A DNA stretch of 64,000 nucleotides from Hyphomicrobiales bacterium (lineage in GTDB: Bacteria > Pseudomonadota > Alphaproteobacteria > Rhizobiales > Xanthobacteraceae), in NCBI GenBank assembly GCA_021732215.1, contig JAKFVL010000020.1, positions 101,673-165,672 on the forward strand, written 5' to 3'. The first letter of the stretch is position 1; each line of letters begins with the position of its first letter. A program made the position numbers and the translations under genes. The notes below the pieces were generated by a model. That model was not told where the DNA came from. It was given only the letters and a program-made list of their open reading frames with translations, and did not search any database. This document shows positions 1-12,934 of the stretch, one piece after another.

Positions 1-441
1 GCCGTGATTCGGCGTCCCACCCGTGGCAATCAGAATGTACTTCGCGGTAACCCGCTCGCCGGTACCGAGCCGCAACGTATGGGCATCATCGAAAACGGCC
101 CGGGTCTTGATGATCGTCGCGCCGGACTTCTCGACATTGGCCGAATAGGCCGCCTCAAGCCGCGCGATTTCCTTGTCCTTGCGGCCGATGAACGTCGGCC
201 AGTCGAACTCCGCACTCGGAATGGTCCAGCCGAATCCGGCGGCGTCCTGCAGTTCCTGATGAACATGGGAGGCATAGACCATCAGCTTTTTCGGCACGCA
301 CCCGCGAATGACGCAGGTGCCGCCCATGCGGTACTCCTCGGCGACGATGACTTTCGCACCATGGTCGGCAGCGATGCGGGCGGCGCGGACACCACCCGAA
401 CCACCTCCGATTACAAAAAGATCGACATCGAAGTCAGCCAT
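1..441 (-). CDS. gor: Glutathione-disulfide reductase, N-terminal part (runs off window)
   Basis: The minus strand reads open from an ATG at 441 to the window edge (147 codons, no stop), so this is the N-terminal third of a flavoprotein disulfide reductase. Visible are the FAD-binding 'IGGGSGGVRAA' Rossmann motif and the redox-active 'GGTCVIRGCVPKKLM' (C-x4-C). The CVxRGCVPKK form is typical of glutathione reductases rather than lipoamide dehydrogenases. The enzyme uses NADPH to regenerate cytosolic GSH. AAGG lies six bases upstream of the ATG. It is the last visible gene of a probable rpiA-DUF2059-gor operon (25-nt gap to the DUF2059 stop). The NADPH-binding and dimer domains lie outside the window, so the exact subtype is inferred from the N-terminus. 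Confidence 0.93.
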   Translation of the reverse strand, partial: MADFDVDLFVIGGGSGGVRAARIAADHGAKVIVAEEYRMGGTCVIRGCVPKKLMVYASHVHQELQDAAGFGWTIPSAEFDWPTFIGRKDKEIARLEAAYSANVEKSGATIIKTRAVFDDAHTLRLGTGERVTAKYILIATGGTPNHG

Positions 442-466
442 CGTGTGCCTTGTCGCCGATACGCGA

Positions 467-973
467 TCAGATCTCCTTGCCGCGCGCTCTCATCTCGGCC
501 CTGAACTTGCCGTTGATTTCTTCAGCAAAAGTCTCTGCCCATTTGTTCATGAACGCGAGGCTGGCGTCGATGGTCTTCGGCTCCTGCTCGATCATTTTGC
601 GGCCGATCGGCGATTTCAGAAACGTCAGCAACTCCTTGAGCTCCTGTTCGGTAAAATCGGTGGCGTACTGTTTCGCCATCTCGTCGCCGATCTCCTTCTC
701 ACGGCCGGTCAAATCCTTTGCGATTTTAACGGCCACTTCGTTCAGGTCCTTCTGGTAGTTCAGATTGGACTGCAATAGCGCGGTCTTGGTGCGCTGAACC
801 ATTCCGGGCACCGCGTTCTCATAAATGCCGGTTGCCTTCTTGATCACCAGAATTTCCTTTGCCGTAGCGATCGCGGCTGCGGACGGCTTCTGCTGCGCCT
901 GAGCCGTGGCGCCGGCCAGTGCGACGCCGAGCACGAAACCTGCGACGCCCAGCGCTCGCGAAAATCCATTCAT
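467..973 (-). CDS. Exported DUF2059 family protein
   Basis: The 168-aa product begins with a signal peptide (hydrophobic stretch about residues 7-22, cleavage after 'ATAQA'). The mature helical part carries a DUF2059-like pattern ('ELKELLTFLKSPIGRKM') common in proteobacterial periplasmic proteins. AGGAG sits seven bases before the ATG at 973. It lies between rpiA and gor on the same strand with short gaps, so co-transcription is likely. No enzymatic role is known for the family, and none can be read from the sequence. Confidence 0.85.
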   Translation of the reverse strand: MNGFSRALGVAGFVLGVALAGATAQAQQKPSAAAIATAKEILVIKKATGIYENAVPGMVQRTKTALLQSNLNYQKDLNEVAVKIAKDLTGREKEIGDEMAKQYATDFTEQELKELLTFLKSPIGRKMIEQEPKTIDASLAFMNKWAETFAEEINGKFRAEMRARGKEI

Positions 974-996
974 CGTCGTTCTCCTGCGGTTCGGCG

Positions 997-1698
997 CTAG
1001 CGCCGTTCAATTGTACGAATTCCAGATGGGCCAGCCAGCAATGCGAAGCTGGCGAGCCCGATAAATAACCCATGCTCGACCACTCCCGGTACAGCCGCGA
1101 GCGCACCGGCTAGCCGTGGCGGATCGGGAATCCGTCCCAGATCGGCATCGACGATCCAGTGGCCGCCATCGGTGACGAAAACATGGCCTGTGGTTCTCTC
1201 CCGGATCTTCATTTGCCCGGAAACGCCCGTTTCTGCAAAGGCTTTTGCGATTGCCCGCTGCGTCGCGGCAAGGCCAAAAGGAATGACTTCGACGGGAAGC
1301 GGAAACCGGCCCAGCATTTCGACGGCCTTGCTGTCATCGGCAATCACAATCATGCGATCCGAAGCCGCCGCCACAATCTTTTCCCGTAGCAGGGCACCGC
1401 CGCCGCCCTTGATCGCGTTGAGAGCACCGTCGATTTCGTCGGCGCCATCGACCGTCAGGTCGAGGCGATCGATCTGGTCGAGTGTGGTCACGGGAATGCC
1501 ACAACGCTCGGCGTCCATCCGGGTGGTCTCGGACGTCGGCACGCCGATCACCTTGAGACCGGCGCTGACACGCTCACCAAGCAGTTCGACGAAGTGCTTC
1601 GCCGTCGATCCGGTGCCGAGTCCGAGCTTCATCCCGTCGCGGACGTGATCAAGCGCCTCGGCGGCAGCTTGGCGTTTCATGTCGTCCAGCGTTATCAC
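997..1698 (-). CDS. rpiA: Ribose-5-phosphate isomerase A
   Basis: This is a 233-aa cytosolic enzyme that interconverts ribose 5-phosphate and ribulose 5-phosphate in the pentose phosphate and Calvin pathways. Family motifs are intact: '[12 protein letters not shown]' (phosphate loop), 'DGADEIDG' with the catalytic acidic residues, and '[11 protein letters not shown]'. The GTG at 1698 has AAGG six bases upstream. An internal ATG at 1680 ([10 protein letters not shown]) is an alternative that removes only six residues. It heads the leftward rpiA-DUF2059-gor set and diverges from gph across about 140 nt that must hold both promoters. Confidence 0.95.
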   Translation of the reverse strand: MITLDDMKRQAAAEALDHVRDGMKLGLGTGSTAKHFVELLGERVSAGLKVIGVPTSETTRMDAERCGIPVTTLDQIDRLDLTVDGADEIDGALNAIKGGGGALLREKIVAAASDRMIVIADDSKAVEMLGRFPLPVEVIPFGLAATQRAIAKAFAETGVSGQMKIRERTTGHVFVTDGGHWIVDADLGRIPDPPRLAGALAAVPGVVEHGLFIGLASFALLAGPSGIRTIERR

Positions 1699-1836
1699 GG
1701 CGGGCCTTCCCCAGTGTCTTCATTCATCGCAGCCGCAATCTCTAGCGTCGAATGGCCGAACGGAACAGTGCGTATGCTGGCCGTGTTGAGTGAAAACGAC
1801 CTTGCGCGCAGCCTTTTCCGGGGCTAGCGATCCGTT

Positions 1837-2523
1837 ATGTCTTACCCTCGCCTGGTGGTCTTCGACCTCGACGGAACGCTTGTCGATACGGCTCCCGATC
1901 TGGTCGACGCACTGAATTTCGTGCTCGCGCAGGATGGCCTGCCGCCTGTGCCGGCGCAGTCCGCCCGGAAGATGATCGGCGCCGGTGCACGCGCCCTGAT
2001 CGAGCGGGGCCTCGAGCGCGACGGGCGCATCGTCGATGCGGACAAGCTCGCGCGAATGACCGAGGATTTCATCGCGTACTACGCCGAGAACATAGCGGTC
2101 GGATCCAAGCCCTTCGACGGCCTCGTCGGGGCACTGGATATCCTTGAGAGCCGCGGGTGCCGCTTTGCTGTTTGCACCAACAAGCTCGAATGGCTGTCGA
2201 AGCGATTGCTAGATCGCCTCGGCTTGAGTTCGCGTTTCGCAGCGATCTGCGGTGCCGATACGTTCGGTATATCGAAACCGGATCCGGCGATCCTGAGGCA
2301 GACGGTAGCGCGTGCGGGCGGCGACCTCGCGGCGACGGTGATGGTGGGCGATGCAGGCCCCGATATCGGCGTCGCCCGGCGCGCCGGGGTTCCCGTGATC
2401 GGTGTCGATTACGGGTATACCGACGTACCGGTCCGAGACCTGTCGCCCGATATCGTGATTTCGCACTTGAACGACCTTCCCGCGGCAGTGGAACTCATTG
2501 GAAACAAGCGGACCGTCCGATAA
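1837..2523 (+). CDS. gph: Phosphoglycolate phosphatase (HAD hydrolase)
   Basis: This 228-aa HAD-superfamily phosphatase has motif I 'FDLDGTLVDTAPD' (nucleophile and acid Asp), a helical cap around residues 20-90, the motif III lysine in 'ISKPDPAIL' and motif IV 'GDAGPDIGVARRAG'. Gph removes 2-phosphoglycolate formed by Rubisco oxygenation or DNA repair. The length and motif spacing fit Gph, but related HAD phosphatases differ little, so exact substrate specificity is inferred. It diverges from rpiA. The next rightward gene starts about 150 nt downstream, behind a CtrA-like box, so it is probably transcribed separately. Confidence 0.88.
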   Translation: MSYPRLVVFDLDGTLVDTAPDLVDALNFVLAQDGLPPVPAQSARKMIGAGARALIERGLERDGRIVDADKLARMTEDFIAYYAENIAVGSKPFDGLVGALDILESRGCRFAVCTNKLEWLSKRLLDRLGLSSRFAAICGADTFGISKPDPAILRQTVARAGGDLAATVMVGDAGPDIGVARRAGVPVIGVDYGYTDVPVRDLSPDIVISHLNDLPAAVELIGNKRTVR

Positions 2524-2566
2524 CCCAATGAGGGTATGCATGATTTTGCAGCGCTCGGCTGGGCGG

Positions 2567-2582
2567 TTAGTTAACCATTAAC
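2567..2582. promoter_or_regulatory. CtrA-like box upstream of lipoprotein gene
   Basis: TTAG-N7-TTAAC, containing TTAACCATTAAC, matches the alphaproteobacterial CtrA site TTAA-N7-TTAA with one mismatch. It lies 94 nt before the lipoprotein ATG. The assignment is by motif only. Confidence 0.4.
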
Positions 2583-2675
2583 TATCAAGGACGGCCGAAA
2601 CGGTTGCTCTCGAATGACCATCTCCCTATGGTCATCGGGGCTGTGGCGTCTCGTCGCAACTGTTACGGATCAATC

Positions 2676-3119
2676 ATGTACCGTGTCATCCTGATTGCGC
2701 TCGCAGGTTTGAGCCTAGGCGGCTGCGCTTCATTCTCGTTCGATTTCTTCAGGCCGGCTCCGCAGACGGTAACTTTGCAGCTTGAATCGACGCCGCCCGG
2801 AGCTGACGCCACCACGTCGATCGGACCGGGCTGCAAAACCCCCTGTACGGTGACGATTCCGGCCGGGGAGAATTTCTCGGTGACGTTTGCACTGAACAAA
2901 TTCAGCCCCGAAACGGTACCGGTGCAGATCATCAAGCAGCCCGGAGAGTTTGCCGGACCTCCCATCGTGATCGCCGAGCCGAACCCCGTTGTTGTCCAGC
3001 TGCAACTAGCCAAACCTCCGAAACGCCCCGCAAAACGCGGGCCGCCTCGTCGGCCTGCCCAGGCCGCGGTCGGCGCGGGGCCTGCGCCGGCCGCTTCGCC
3101 CTTCCCCAATCCCCGTTGA
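2676..3119 (+). CDS. Lipoprotein of unknown function
   Basis: The start chosen at 2676 places a short basic n-region and hydrophobic core before the lipobox 'LSLGGC', so the mature protein is predicted to be lipidated on Cys and membrane anchored. An upstream in-frame ATG at 2604 would bury the signal and is rejected. The mature part contains an 'LESTPPGADATTSIGPGCKT' segment resembling PEGA-like beta repeats ('TPPGA-x-V'), then a proline/arginine/alanine-rich tail of about 35 residues (KPPKRPAKRGPPRRP) that may reach toward peptidoglycan. It looks like a conserved Bradyrhizobiaceae lipoprotein, but no function can be assigned. Confidence 0.78.
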   Translation: MYRVILIALAGLSLGGCASFSFDFFRPAPQTVTLQLESTPPGADATTSIGPGCKTPCTVTIPAGENFSVTFALNKFSPETVPVQIIKQPGEFAGPPIVIAEPNPVVVQLQLAKPPKRPAKRGPPRRPAQAAVGAGPAPAASPFPNPR

Positions 3120-3270
3120 AACGCATCGCCTCAAGCGATGCCGATTGTATCGGGCCGGTTCCGCACATAGATTGACAGTCTCGTAAGCTAACGCATTTGC
3201 TGAGTTGCGTATTGCGTTCACCGCGTGCCTGAAAGGCTGCGGCGGAGGATGTGCTCCGGAAAGACAATTG

Positions 3271-4305
3271 ATGACGATGCTTGATCGCGTAGACGTTGAA
3301 TCGCGCCCTGCCCCGATGATCGATCCATTCGGCCGCAGGATCGAATATCTTCGTGTGTCAGTGACCGACCGTTGCGATCTGCGTTGTTTCTACTGCATGT
3401 CGGAAGACATGACATTCCTGCCGAAGTCCGATTTGCTCACGCTTGAGGAACTCGACCGGCTTTGTTCGGCCTTTATAGCCAAGGGCGTGCGGAAATTGCG
3501 CCTCACCGGCGGTGAGCCGCTGGTCCGGCGCAATGTGATGTCGCTGGTGCGTTCGCTGTCGCGTCATCTGCAAACCGGCGCGCTCGGCGAACTCACGCTG
3601 ACCACGAACGGTTCGCAGTTGTCCCGCTTCGCGCATGAACTGGCGGATTGCGGCGTGCGGCGCATCAACGTCTCGCTCGATACGCGGGATGCTGAAAAAT
3701 TCCGCGCCATCACGCGCTGGGGCGATCTTGCCAAGGTGCGCGAGGGAATCGATACGGCGCGCGCCGCCGGCCTCAAGGTCAAGATCAATGCCGTCGCATT
3801 GAAGGGCCTCAACGAGAACGAAATTCCCTCTCTGCTGTCGTGGGCGCACGGAAACGGGATGGACCTGACATTGATCGAGGTCATGCCGATGGGCGACATC
3901 GGCGCCATGCGCATCGATCAGTACGTGCCGCTGTCGATGGTACGAGCGCGGCTGGCCGAACGGCTGACCCTGGTCGATCTTGACGAAACAAGCGGCGGCC
4001 CCGCCCGCTACGTTCGGGTGGCCGAAACCGGGGGCAAACTCGGCTTCATCACGCCAATGACCCACAATTTCTGCGAATCCTGCAACCGCGTGCGGATCAC
4101 CTGCACGGGTACGCTGCATACGTGCCTCGGGCAGGAGGATGCCTCAGATTTGCGCAGGCCATTGAGAGCATCGCCCGATAACGAGCTTCTTGGCCACGCG
4201 ATCGATCGCGCCATCGGATTGAAACCGAAGGGGCATGATTTCATCATCGACCGCCGCAACAACCGACCGAGCGTAAGCCGTCATATGAGCGTGACCGGCG
4301 GGTAG
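3271..4305 (+). CDS. moaA: GTP 3',8-cyclase MoaA (molybdenum cofactor biosynthesis)
   Basis: MoaA is a radical SAM enzyme that, with MoaC, converts GTP to cyclic pyranopterin monophosphate in the cytosol. The N-terminal cluster motif CDLRCFYC (Cys 35/39/42 from this start) binds the SAM [4Fe-4S] cluster. 'TGGEPLVR' follows, and the C-terminal '[15 protein letters not shown]' supplies the second cluster. The chain ends in Gly-Gly, needed for activity in this family. The start at 3271 gives 344 aa, the usual length; an in-frame TTG at 3205 adds 22 atypical residues. ATGs at 3271 and 3277 cannot be separated by ribosome site. No other moa genes are nearby. Confidence 0.95.
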   Translation: MTMLDRVDVESRPAPMIDPFGRRIEYLRVSVTDRCDLRCFYCMSEDMTFLPKSDLLTLEELDRLCSAFIAKGVRKLRLTGGEPLVRRNVMSLVRSLSRHLQTGALGELTLTTNGSQLSRFAHELADCGVRRINVSLDTRDAEKFRAITRWGDLAKVREGIDTARAAGLKVKINAVALKGLNENEIPSLLSWAHGNGMDLTLIEVMPMGDIGAMRIDQYVPLSMVRARLAERLTLVDLDETSGGPARYVRVAETGGKLGFITPMTHNFCESCNRVRITCTGTLHTCLGQEDASDLRRPLRASPDNELLGHAIDRAIGLKPKGHDFIIDRRNNRPSVSRHMSVTGG

Positions 4306-4513
4306 CCGGATTGAGCTTTCGGACCTGAACAGGTTCAGAGTATTTTGGCCGCATCGATCCATTCACAATCCGCAAACTTCCAATTGACGTCGGCCTATCG
4401 CGCTGATTTGGTTGGCATGCTTTACGCACCCGGCAGGAAAAGTCTGCCGGCCGGCGGTCCTGTCATGAGGCCGCCGAGAAAAAACGCGGAAGCACCTGCG
4501 GGAGGGTGGGACC

Positions 4514-5110
4514 TTGCATTCATTGCTGAGCTTGAGCCGTGGCATTGACGCATTCAATGCACGGTTGGGACGATGGCTATCGTGGGTCATCGTGATTGCC
4601 GTTCTGATCTCGTCCGGCAACGCAATCATCCGCAAGGTGTTCGATCAGTCATCGAACTCTTTTCTTGAACTTCAATGGGTTTTGTTCAGCATCGTTTTCC
4701 TGCTGTGCTCGCCCTGGACGCTGCTCAGCAACGAGCATATCCGAATCGACATCATCAACCATACCCTGCCTCTGAAGGTTCGCGGCTGGATCGACATGAT
4801 CGGCCATGTGTTCTTTCTGGTGCCGTTCACGCTGCTGCTGCTGTGGACGTCAATCGCGTTCTTCGTGACATCCTACCGTCAGAACGAACAATCATTCAGT
4901 GCCGGTGGATTGCCGCAGTGGCCCTCCAAATCGCTCATCATGATAGGATGCACCTTGCTCCTTATCCAGGCGGTGTCAGAGATCATCAAGCGAGCCGCCA
5001 TGATGCGGGGAATCCTTCCGGATTCGAATGAGACAGCGCTTAGCGCGCACGAAATAGCCGAACAGGAAGCGTTACGGCTCGCGCAAGCCATCAAGAGCGA
5101 AACGCCTTGA
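4514..5110 (+). CDS. TRAP transporter small permease (DctQ family)
   Basis: A 198-aa inner-membrane protein with four hydrophobic segments (about residues 18-38, 52-72, 90-115 and 135-155) and the DctQ signature region 'FLELQWVLFSIVFLL' and 'HIRIDI'. It is the small subunit of a tripartite ATP-independent periplasmic transporter driven by ion gradients. Translation appears to start at a TTG (4514), supported by GGAGGG seven bases upstream. It precedes the large permease by 34 nt, and two binding-protein genes lie opposite just beyond. The similarity of those binding proteins to alpha-keto-acid binders (TakP type) suggests an organic acid substrate, by inference. Confidence 0.9.
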   Translation: MHSLLSLSRGIDAFNARLGRWLSWVIVIAVLISSGNAIIRKVFDQSSNSFLELQWVLFSIVFLLCSPWTLLSNEHIRIDIINHTLPLKVRGWIDMIGHVFFLVPFTLLLLWTSIAFFVTSYRQNEQSFSAGGLPQWPSKSLIMIGCTLLLIQAVSEIIKRAAMMRGILPDSNETALSAHEIAEQEALRLAQAIKSETP

Positions 5111-5144
5111 GCAATATCAGCTGGCATCACCAAGAGGCTCATAA

Positions 5145-6980
5145 ATGACCGCTATGTTAATCCACTACATGGCGCCGATCATGTTCGCCTCGCTGGTGGT
5201 CTTTCTCCTGCTCGGCTACCCGGTTGCATTCTCTCTCGCGGCGAACGGTTTGCTGTTTGCGTTCATCGGCATCGAGCTCGGCCTGTTCCGGCCGGATTTC
5301 CTGCAAGCCCTGCCCGAGCGCGTTTACGGCGTGATGAACAACGACACGCTGCTGGCTATTCCATTCTTCACATTCATGGGCCTTGTCCTCGAACGATCAG
5401 GCATGGCCGAAGATTTGCTCGAGACGATCGGCCAGTTGTTCGGCAGCATTCGAGGCGGCATAGCCTATGCGGTGATCTTCGTCGGCGCATTGCTTGCGGC
5501 GACGACAGGCGTCGTCGCCGCCTCCGTAATTTCGATGGGACTGATTTCGCTACCGATCATGCTTCGCTACGGCTACGATCGCCGCGTCGCCACCGGCGTC
5601 ATCGCCGCGTCCGGCACGCTGGCCCAGATCATCCCGCCGTCGCTGGTTTTGATCGTGATGGCTGACCAGCTCGGACGCTCCGTCGGCGACATGTACGAAG
5701 GCGCCTTCATTCCCGGGATCGTTTTGTCGACGCTGTATGCGCTGTATATTTTTGGCGTTACGGTGTTCTACCCGCAAGCCACTCCCGGACTGCCACTCGA
5801 AGCGCAAACATTACGCGAGCCGGAAACGGCTCATCATCCTCTCATCGCCCCGCTGGCTCTGCTTTCAGCCGCTGCTACCTCTTATTTCTTCGTCGTCAAG
5901 CTCGGGCTGTTTAACTGGACGTCACCTGTCTTCAGCAAGATCGCCGACAGTCCCCTGCTGCTTCATGGCTTCTGGTCTGCCATCGTGTTTGGCGTTCTGA
6001 TTACGGCCTTCAAGGGCATCATTCGGACGATGACGATATCGCTCTATGCGGTCCTCGTCGGCGCCATCACGATCGCTATCATCGCGATGAGTTTCACCAA
6101 AGTGAAACCTGGCGCCGACTATGTCGTGCTTACGATGTCGATTACGGTTGCGGTCGCATTTACTCTCGCCGTCATCAATCGCGTGATCGGACTCAAGCTG
6201 CTTTCGAAACTGGCCGAGCAGGTCGTTTTCGTCATGGTGCCTCCACTCGGACTTATCTTCCTGGTGCTCGGCACGATTTTCATCGGCGTTGCAACGCCCA
6301 CCGAAGGCGGCGCCATGGGCGCGCTCGGAGCGATGGTTCTTGCGGTCATGAAAGGGAGACTGTCGTGGGATTTGACACGTCAGGCAGCGGAATCGACAGC
6401 GAAGCTCTCGGCCTTCGTGATCTTTATCCTGATCGGCGCCCGCGTGTTCTCGTTGACGTTCTATGGCGTCGATGGCCATCGTTGGGTTGAAGAACTGCTG
6501 GTGTCGCTGCCCGGTGGTCAGGTCGGCTTCCTGATCTTCGTCAACGCGATGGTCTTTATCCTTGCCTTCTTCCTCGATTTCTTCGAACTGGCCTTCATCG
6601 TGATTCCGCTGCTTGGACCCGCCGCAGAAAAGCTCGGTATCGATCTGATCTGGTTTGGCGTGATCCTTGGCGTCAACATGCAGACGTCATTCATGCATCC
6701 GCCATTCGGATTCGCATTGTTCTACCTGCGCTCCGTCGCGCCGAAGACTTCGTATCTGGACAAGGTCAGCGGCAAACAAATGGAAGCTGTGACGACAGGT
6801 CAGATTTACTGGGGAGCCGTGCCCTTCGTCGTTATCCAGGTCATCATGGTCGGACTGGTGATCGCATTTCCGGCAATGGTCATGCATTACAAGGGCGTAG
6901 CTTCGACAATTGATCCGTCGACGATCAGGATCGAAGTGCCGCAAATCGAGCTACCGCCGCTGGATCTCAATCTGAAGTAG
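5145..6980 (+). CDS. TRAP transporter large permease (DctM family, long form)
   Basis: This 611-aa polytopic protein is the ion-coupled translocation subunit. It has DctM hallmarks: 'LAIPFFTFMGLVLERSGMA' near the N-terminus, 'ASGTLAQIIPPSLVLIV' and C-terminal 'NMQTSFMHPPFGFALFYLRS'. Family members are usually about 430 aa. The extra length is a hydrophobic block between about residues 225 and 350 carrying several additional membrane segments, as in the 'mannitol/chloroaromatic' TRAP subgroup. It follows dctQ with a 34-nt gap and ends at a bidirectional terminator shared with the convergent binding-protein gene. Confidence 0.92.
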   Translation: MTAMLIHYMAPIMFASLVVFLLLGYPVAFSLAANGLLFAFIGIELGLFRPDFLQALPERVYGVMNNDTLLAIPFFTFMGLVLERSGMAEDLLETIGQLFGSIRGGIAYAVIFVGALLAATTGVVAASVISMGLISLPIMLRYGYDRRVATGVIAASGTLAQIIPPSLVLIVMADQLGRSVGDMYEGAFIPGIVLSTLYALYIFGVTVFYPQATPGLPLEAQTLREPETAHHPLIAPLALLSAAATSYFFVVKLGLFNWTSPVFSKIADSPLLLHGFWSAIVFGVLITAFKGIIRTMTISLYAVLVGAITIAIIAMSFTKVKPGADYVVLTMSITVAVAFTLAVINRVIGLKLLSKLAEQVVFVMVPPLGLIFLVLGTIFIGVATPTEGGAMGALGAMVLAVMKGRLSWDLTRQAAESTAKLSAFVIFILIGARVFSLTFYGVDGHRWVEELLVSLPGGQVGFLIFVNAMVFILAFFLDFFELAFIVIPLLGPAAEKLGIDLIWFGVILGVNMQTSFMHPPFGFALFYLRSVAPKTSYLDKVSGKQMEAVTTGQIYWGAVPFVVIQVIMVGLVIAFPAMVMHYKGVASTIDPSTIRIEVPQIELPPLDLNLK

Positions 6981-7014
6981 TTGCTCCGCCGTCACGTAGC
7001 GCCCTTGAGATGTC

Positions 7015-7048
7015 AAAAAGCCCGACCCTTTTGAGGGCCGGGCTTCTT
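7015..7048. terminator. Bidirectional intrinsic terminator
   Basis: Stem AAGCCCG/CGGGCTT (7018-7024 with 7039-7045) plus inner CCCT/AGGG. The A-run on the left gives a U-tract for leftward transcripts and the right side is T-rich. It lies between convergent dctM and the TRAP binding-protein gene. Confidence 0.75.
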
Positions 7049-7067
7049 CTTGGGCAAGTCTCTGGGA

Positions 7068-10710
<3,643 letters not shown>

Positions 10711-10712
<2 letters not shown>

Positions 10713-10770
10713 AAAAAGTCTCCCGGACCGTATGCCTGCGCCGCTGTCATGACGCCGTGCATCGGTCCGG
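10711..10770 (-). terminator. Possible terminator after the caspase-like gene
   Basis: CCGGACCG (10723-10730) pairs with CGGTCCGG (10763-10770) and is followed on the minus strand by a run of seven T's at the start of apbC. The loop is long (32 nt), so its strength is uncertain. Confidence 0.4.
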
Positions 10771-10803
10771 TCAACACTCTCCTTGCCGCTTGCGGTTAAA
10801 CGA

Positions 10804-12675
10804 TCAGCGGCAAATTCGCTGTCCGTCGATCACGACGCAGCGAGGGGCAGCCGGATTGGCTGCCGGGCCACGAAGCTGGATCTGGCCCGGCCCGCGCGGA
10901 CCCTGCTGAGCATTGGCCAGCCGGCCATTGGGCTGAATGCGCCCTGACGGACCGATCTGGAGCTGCGGTCGCAGTCCACCCTGCTGGAACTGGTTACCGT
11001 CGCGCAGGGGTCGGCGAGCATTCTCGTCAAACCGGCGGTCGATTCTCACCCTGCCATCGTTCGGCGTCACGATGCGGCCTTCCGGGCTGATGGCGGCATT
11101 TGGGCGTCCATCGAAACGGCCCGGACGGCGGATTTCAAACCCGTCCTGTTTCTTCAAATCGGCAGGCGGCAGGACGGCGATCGTGTTGCCGTTCGGGCGC
11201 GCGGGCGAGGTGATCCGATCCTGATCTCTGACAGGCAACTTGACATCCAGCAGGCTCTTGCCCGGCGGCGGAGCCTGGACCTGCCCGTTCGGCAATTCTG
11301 CCTGCTTGCTTGCGTTAGAGTTCTGCGCCTTCGAGAAGTCGAGTTGCTTGACCACATCGAGCTTCACATTCGGCAACGGCTTCGGCGGCGGCACCGGCAG
11401 CAACGTCAGTTTGACCTGCGGAGCAAGTTGCGCCGGCACTATCAGTTTCGTCGGCTGGTAGAGCGGCATCGCCTTCGGCTGCAGTTGCAGCTTGAGCGCG
11501 GCCTGGGCATACTGGCTGTTCGCGTACTTGCTGTAAAAAGACTGATAAGCAGCCGGCGAGTTGGCGAGCACGGCGTTGTACCAGGCAATCGACATCATCT
11601 TGGCGGCAAGCAGCGCACGGATGCGGAATAGCATCGGATCGTGCGGATACAGCTCGATAAATTCCTCATAATACTCGACCGAGTCTTCCGCGACGACATA
11701 CTCATACGCATCGCGCTGGGGACGGCCACGGAGCGCCTGCGGCGCGTAGGCTGCTTTCACCGGCGCCGGCTTGATGGACGCAGCCGCGGTGTTGCCGAAG
11801 AAATAGAAGTCGCCGGTCAACGACGAGCTTTCCCAAGGGGTTTGACGGCCATCCGTTGCGTCGTTGACGAGCAAGCGCACCTTCTTGAAGAACTGCTCGA
11901 TCGGAACGTTGGGCTGACGCGCCAGGCGCAGGAAAGCCGAGGTATAGGGGCTGTTGCTGCCGGTGCCGTCGTAGGCCTGCGTACCGGGCGCCGTTGAATA
12001 AGCGACGATCGAGCCGTTGGGCGCGTCGACAATCGCAAGCCCTCGGCTGTCGTCTTTCAAGGCGTCGAACGGATCGTTGCGGCAAGCATCGAGGACGACG
12101 ATGCGCATCCGGCTCGGCACCGCTTCCAGCGTCGCCATGATATCGACCAGACGAATCGTCGAGGCTTCGACATCGGCTTCGCGCAGAATTTTCGCATCGA
12201 CCGGAACCAGGAAATTGTCGCCCGCGACCTGTAGGCCGTGGCCCGCGTAATAAACGAACGCCACCGTGTCCGGTCCGCGCTTTGCAATCTTGCCGGCGAA
12301 ATCCTGAATCACCTGGATCATATTGTCGTGGTCGAGGTCGATCCCCGATGTCACTTCGAAGCCGGCGGTGGTCAGAAGGTCGGCGACCTGCTTTGCGTCA
12401 CGGGCCGGATTGATAAGAGGCGTCGCATTGGCATAAGCGCCATTGCCGATAACCAGCGCGACCCTCTGCTCCGGTCCCTTGGCCCGTGGATTGCCGATAT
12501 TGGCCGGATGCGGGGCTTCCCGAACCTCCTGAGAGGCAGAGGAGGAAGTGGTCTCGGCCGGTACGACATCGATCGTCCGGCTTTCACCTTGCGCATGGAC
12601 CGGGCCGGCGAGCAGCATCAGCGCGAGGCCGAGCACGGCCCCACATATCGTCGGCACGTTTGTCAGCCTGCTCAT
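10804..12675 (-). CDS. Secreted caspase-like (peptidase C14) protein with basic, proline-rich tail
   Basis: This 623-aa exported protein (signal peptide to about residue 29, 'GPVHA') carries a caspase/metacaspase p20-like domain at about residues 70-290. It starts 'RVALVIGNGAY', has catalytic His146 in 'VYYAGHG' and Cys198 in 'VLDACRNDPF', so the dyad is intact. Residues 300-420 are helical and tetratricopeptide-like. The last about 200 residues are rich in Pro, Arg, Gln and Gly with 'GRFDGRPN'-type repeats and look disordered, ending in 'CVVIDGQRICR' with two Cys. Similar proteins are common in Bradyrhizobiaceae; substrates are unknown. It stands alone, with its own promoter region in the divergent gap before the histidine kinase. 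Confidence 0.85.
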   Translation of the reverse strand: MSRLTNVPTICGAVLGLALMLLAGPVHAQGESRTIDVVPAETTSSSASQEVREAPHPANIGNPRAKGPEQRVALVIGNGAYANATPLINPARDAKQVADLLTTAGFEVTSGIDLDHDNMIQVIQDFAGKIAKRGPDTVAFVYYAGHGLQVAGDNFLVPVDAKILREADVEASTIRLVDIMATLEAVPSRMRIVVLDACRNDPFDALKDDSRGLAIVDAPNGSIVAYSTAPGTQAYDGTGSNSPYTSAFLRLARQPNVPIEQFFKKVRLLVNDATDGRQTPWESSSLTGDFYFFGNTAAASIKPAPVKAAYAPQALRGRPQRDAYEYVVAEDSVEYYEEFIELYPHDPMLFRIRALLAAKMMSIAWYNAVLANSPAAYQSFYSKYANSQYAQAALKLQLQPKAMPLYQPTKLIVPAQLAPQVKLTLLPVPPPKPLPNVKLDVVKQLDFSKAQNSNASKQAELPNGQVQAPPPGKSLLDVKLPVRDQDRITSPARPNGNTIAVLPPADLKKQDGFEIRRPGRFDGRPNAAISPEGRIVTPNDGRVRIDRRFDENARRPLRDGNQFQQGGLRPQLQIGPSGRIQPNGRLANAQQGPRGPGQIQLRGPAANPAAPRCVVIDGQRICR

Positions 12676-12815
12676 GGTCTTCCCCTGATCTTGCCTGGTC
12701 TTTTCTGGGCAAAAAAATTCTTCCGCCAGATTCGTCGCGGGACGACCGGACGGGGTTCAAATCGTCCGAAACGCTGGAGGAACCGGCTTTTCAGGTGAGG
12801 ACCGCCGCAGAGCGA

Positions 12816-12830
12816 TTAATCGTGCGTTAA
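12816..12830. promoter_or_regulatory. CtrA box upstream of the histidine kinase
   Basis: An exact TTAA-N7-TTAA (12816-12819 and 12827-12830) matches the CtrA consensus, about 105 nt before the kinase start. Another TTAA-N8-TTAA lies immediately downstream. Motif evidence only. Confidence 0.5.
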
Positions 12831-12934
12831 CGTGATTATCTTGAGGTTTAAGGCAGCCCTTAATGATTTCGCGCGACAGATAGGGCTCGGCAAAATGTCA
12901 CGTTGCGTCAGCGTTTCCCAGTTGTGCCCAGTCG

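Noticed and set aside
2524..2675. Possible tRNA or small RNA downstream of gph
   Set aside because: No cloverleaf, anticodon arm or CCA end could be assembled; only a CtrA-like box is supported.
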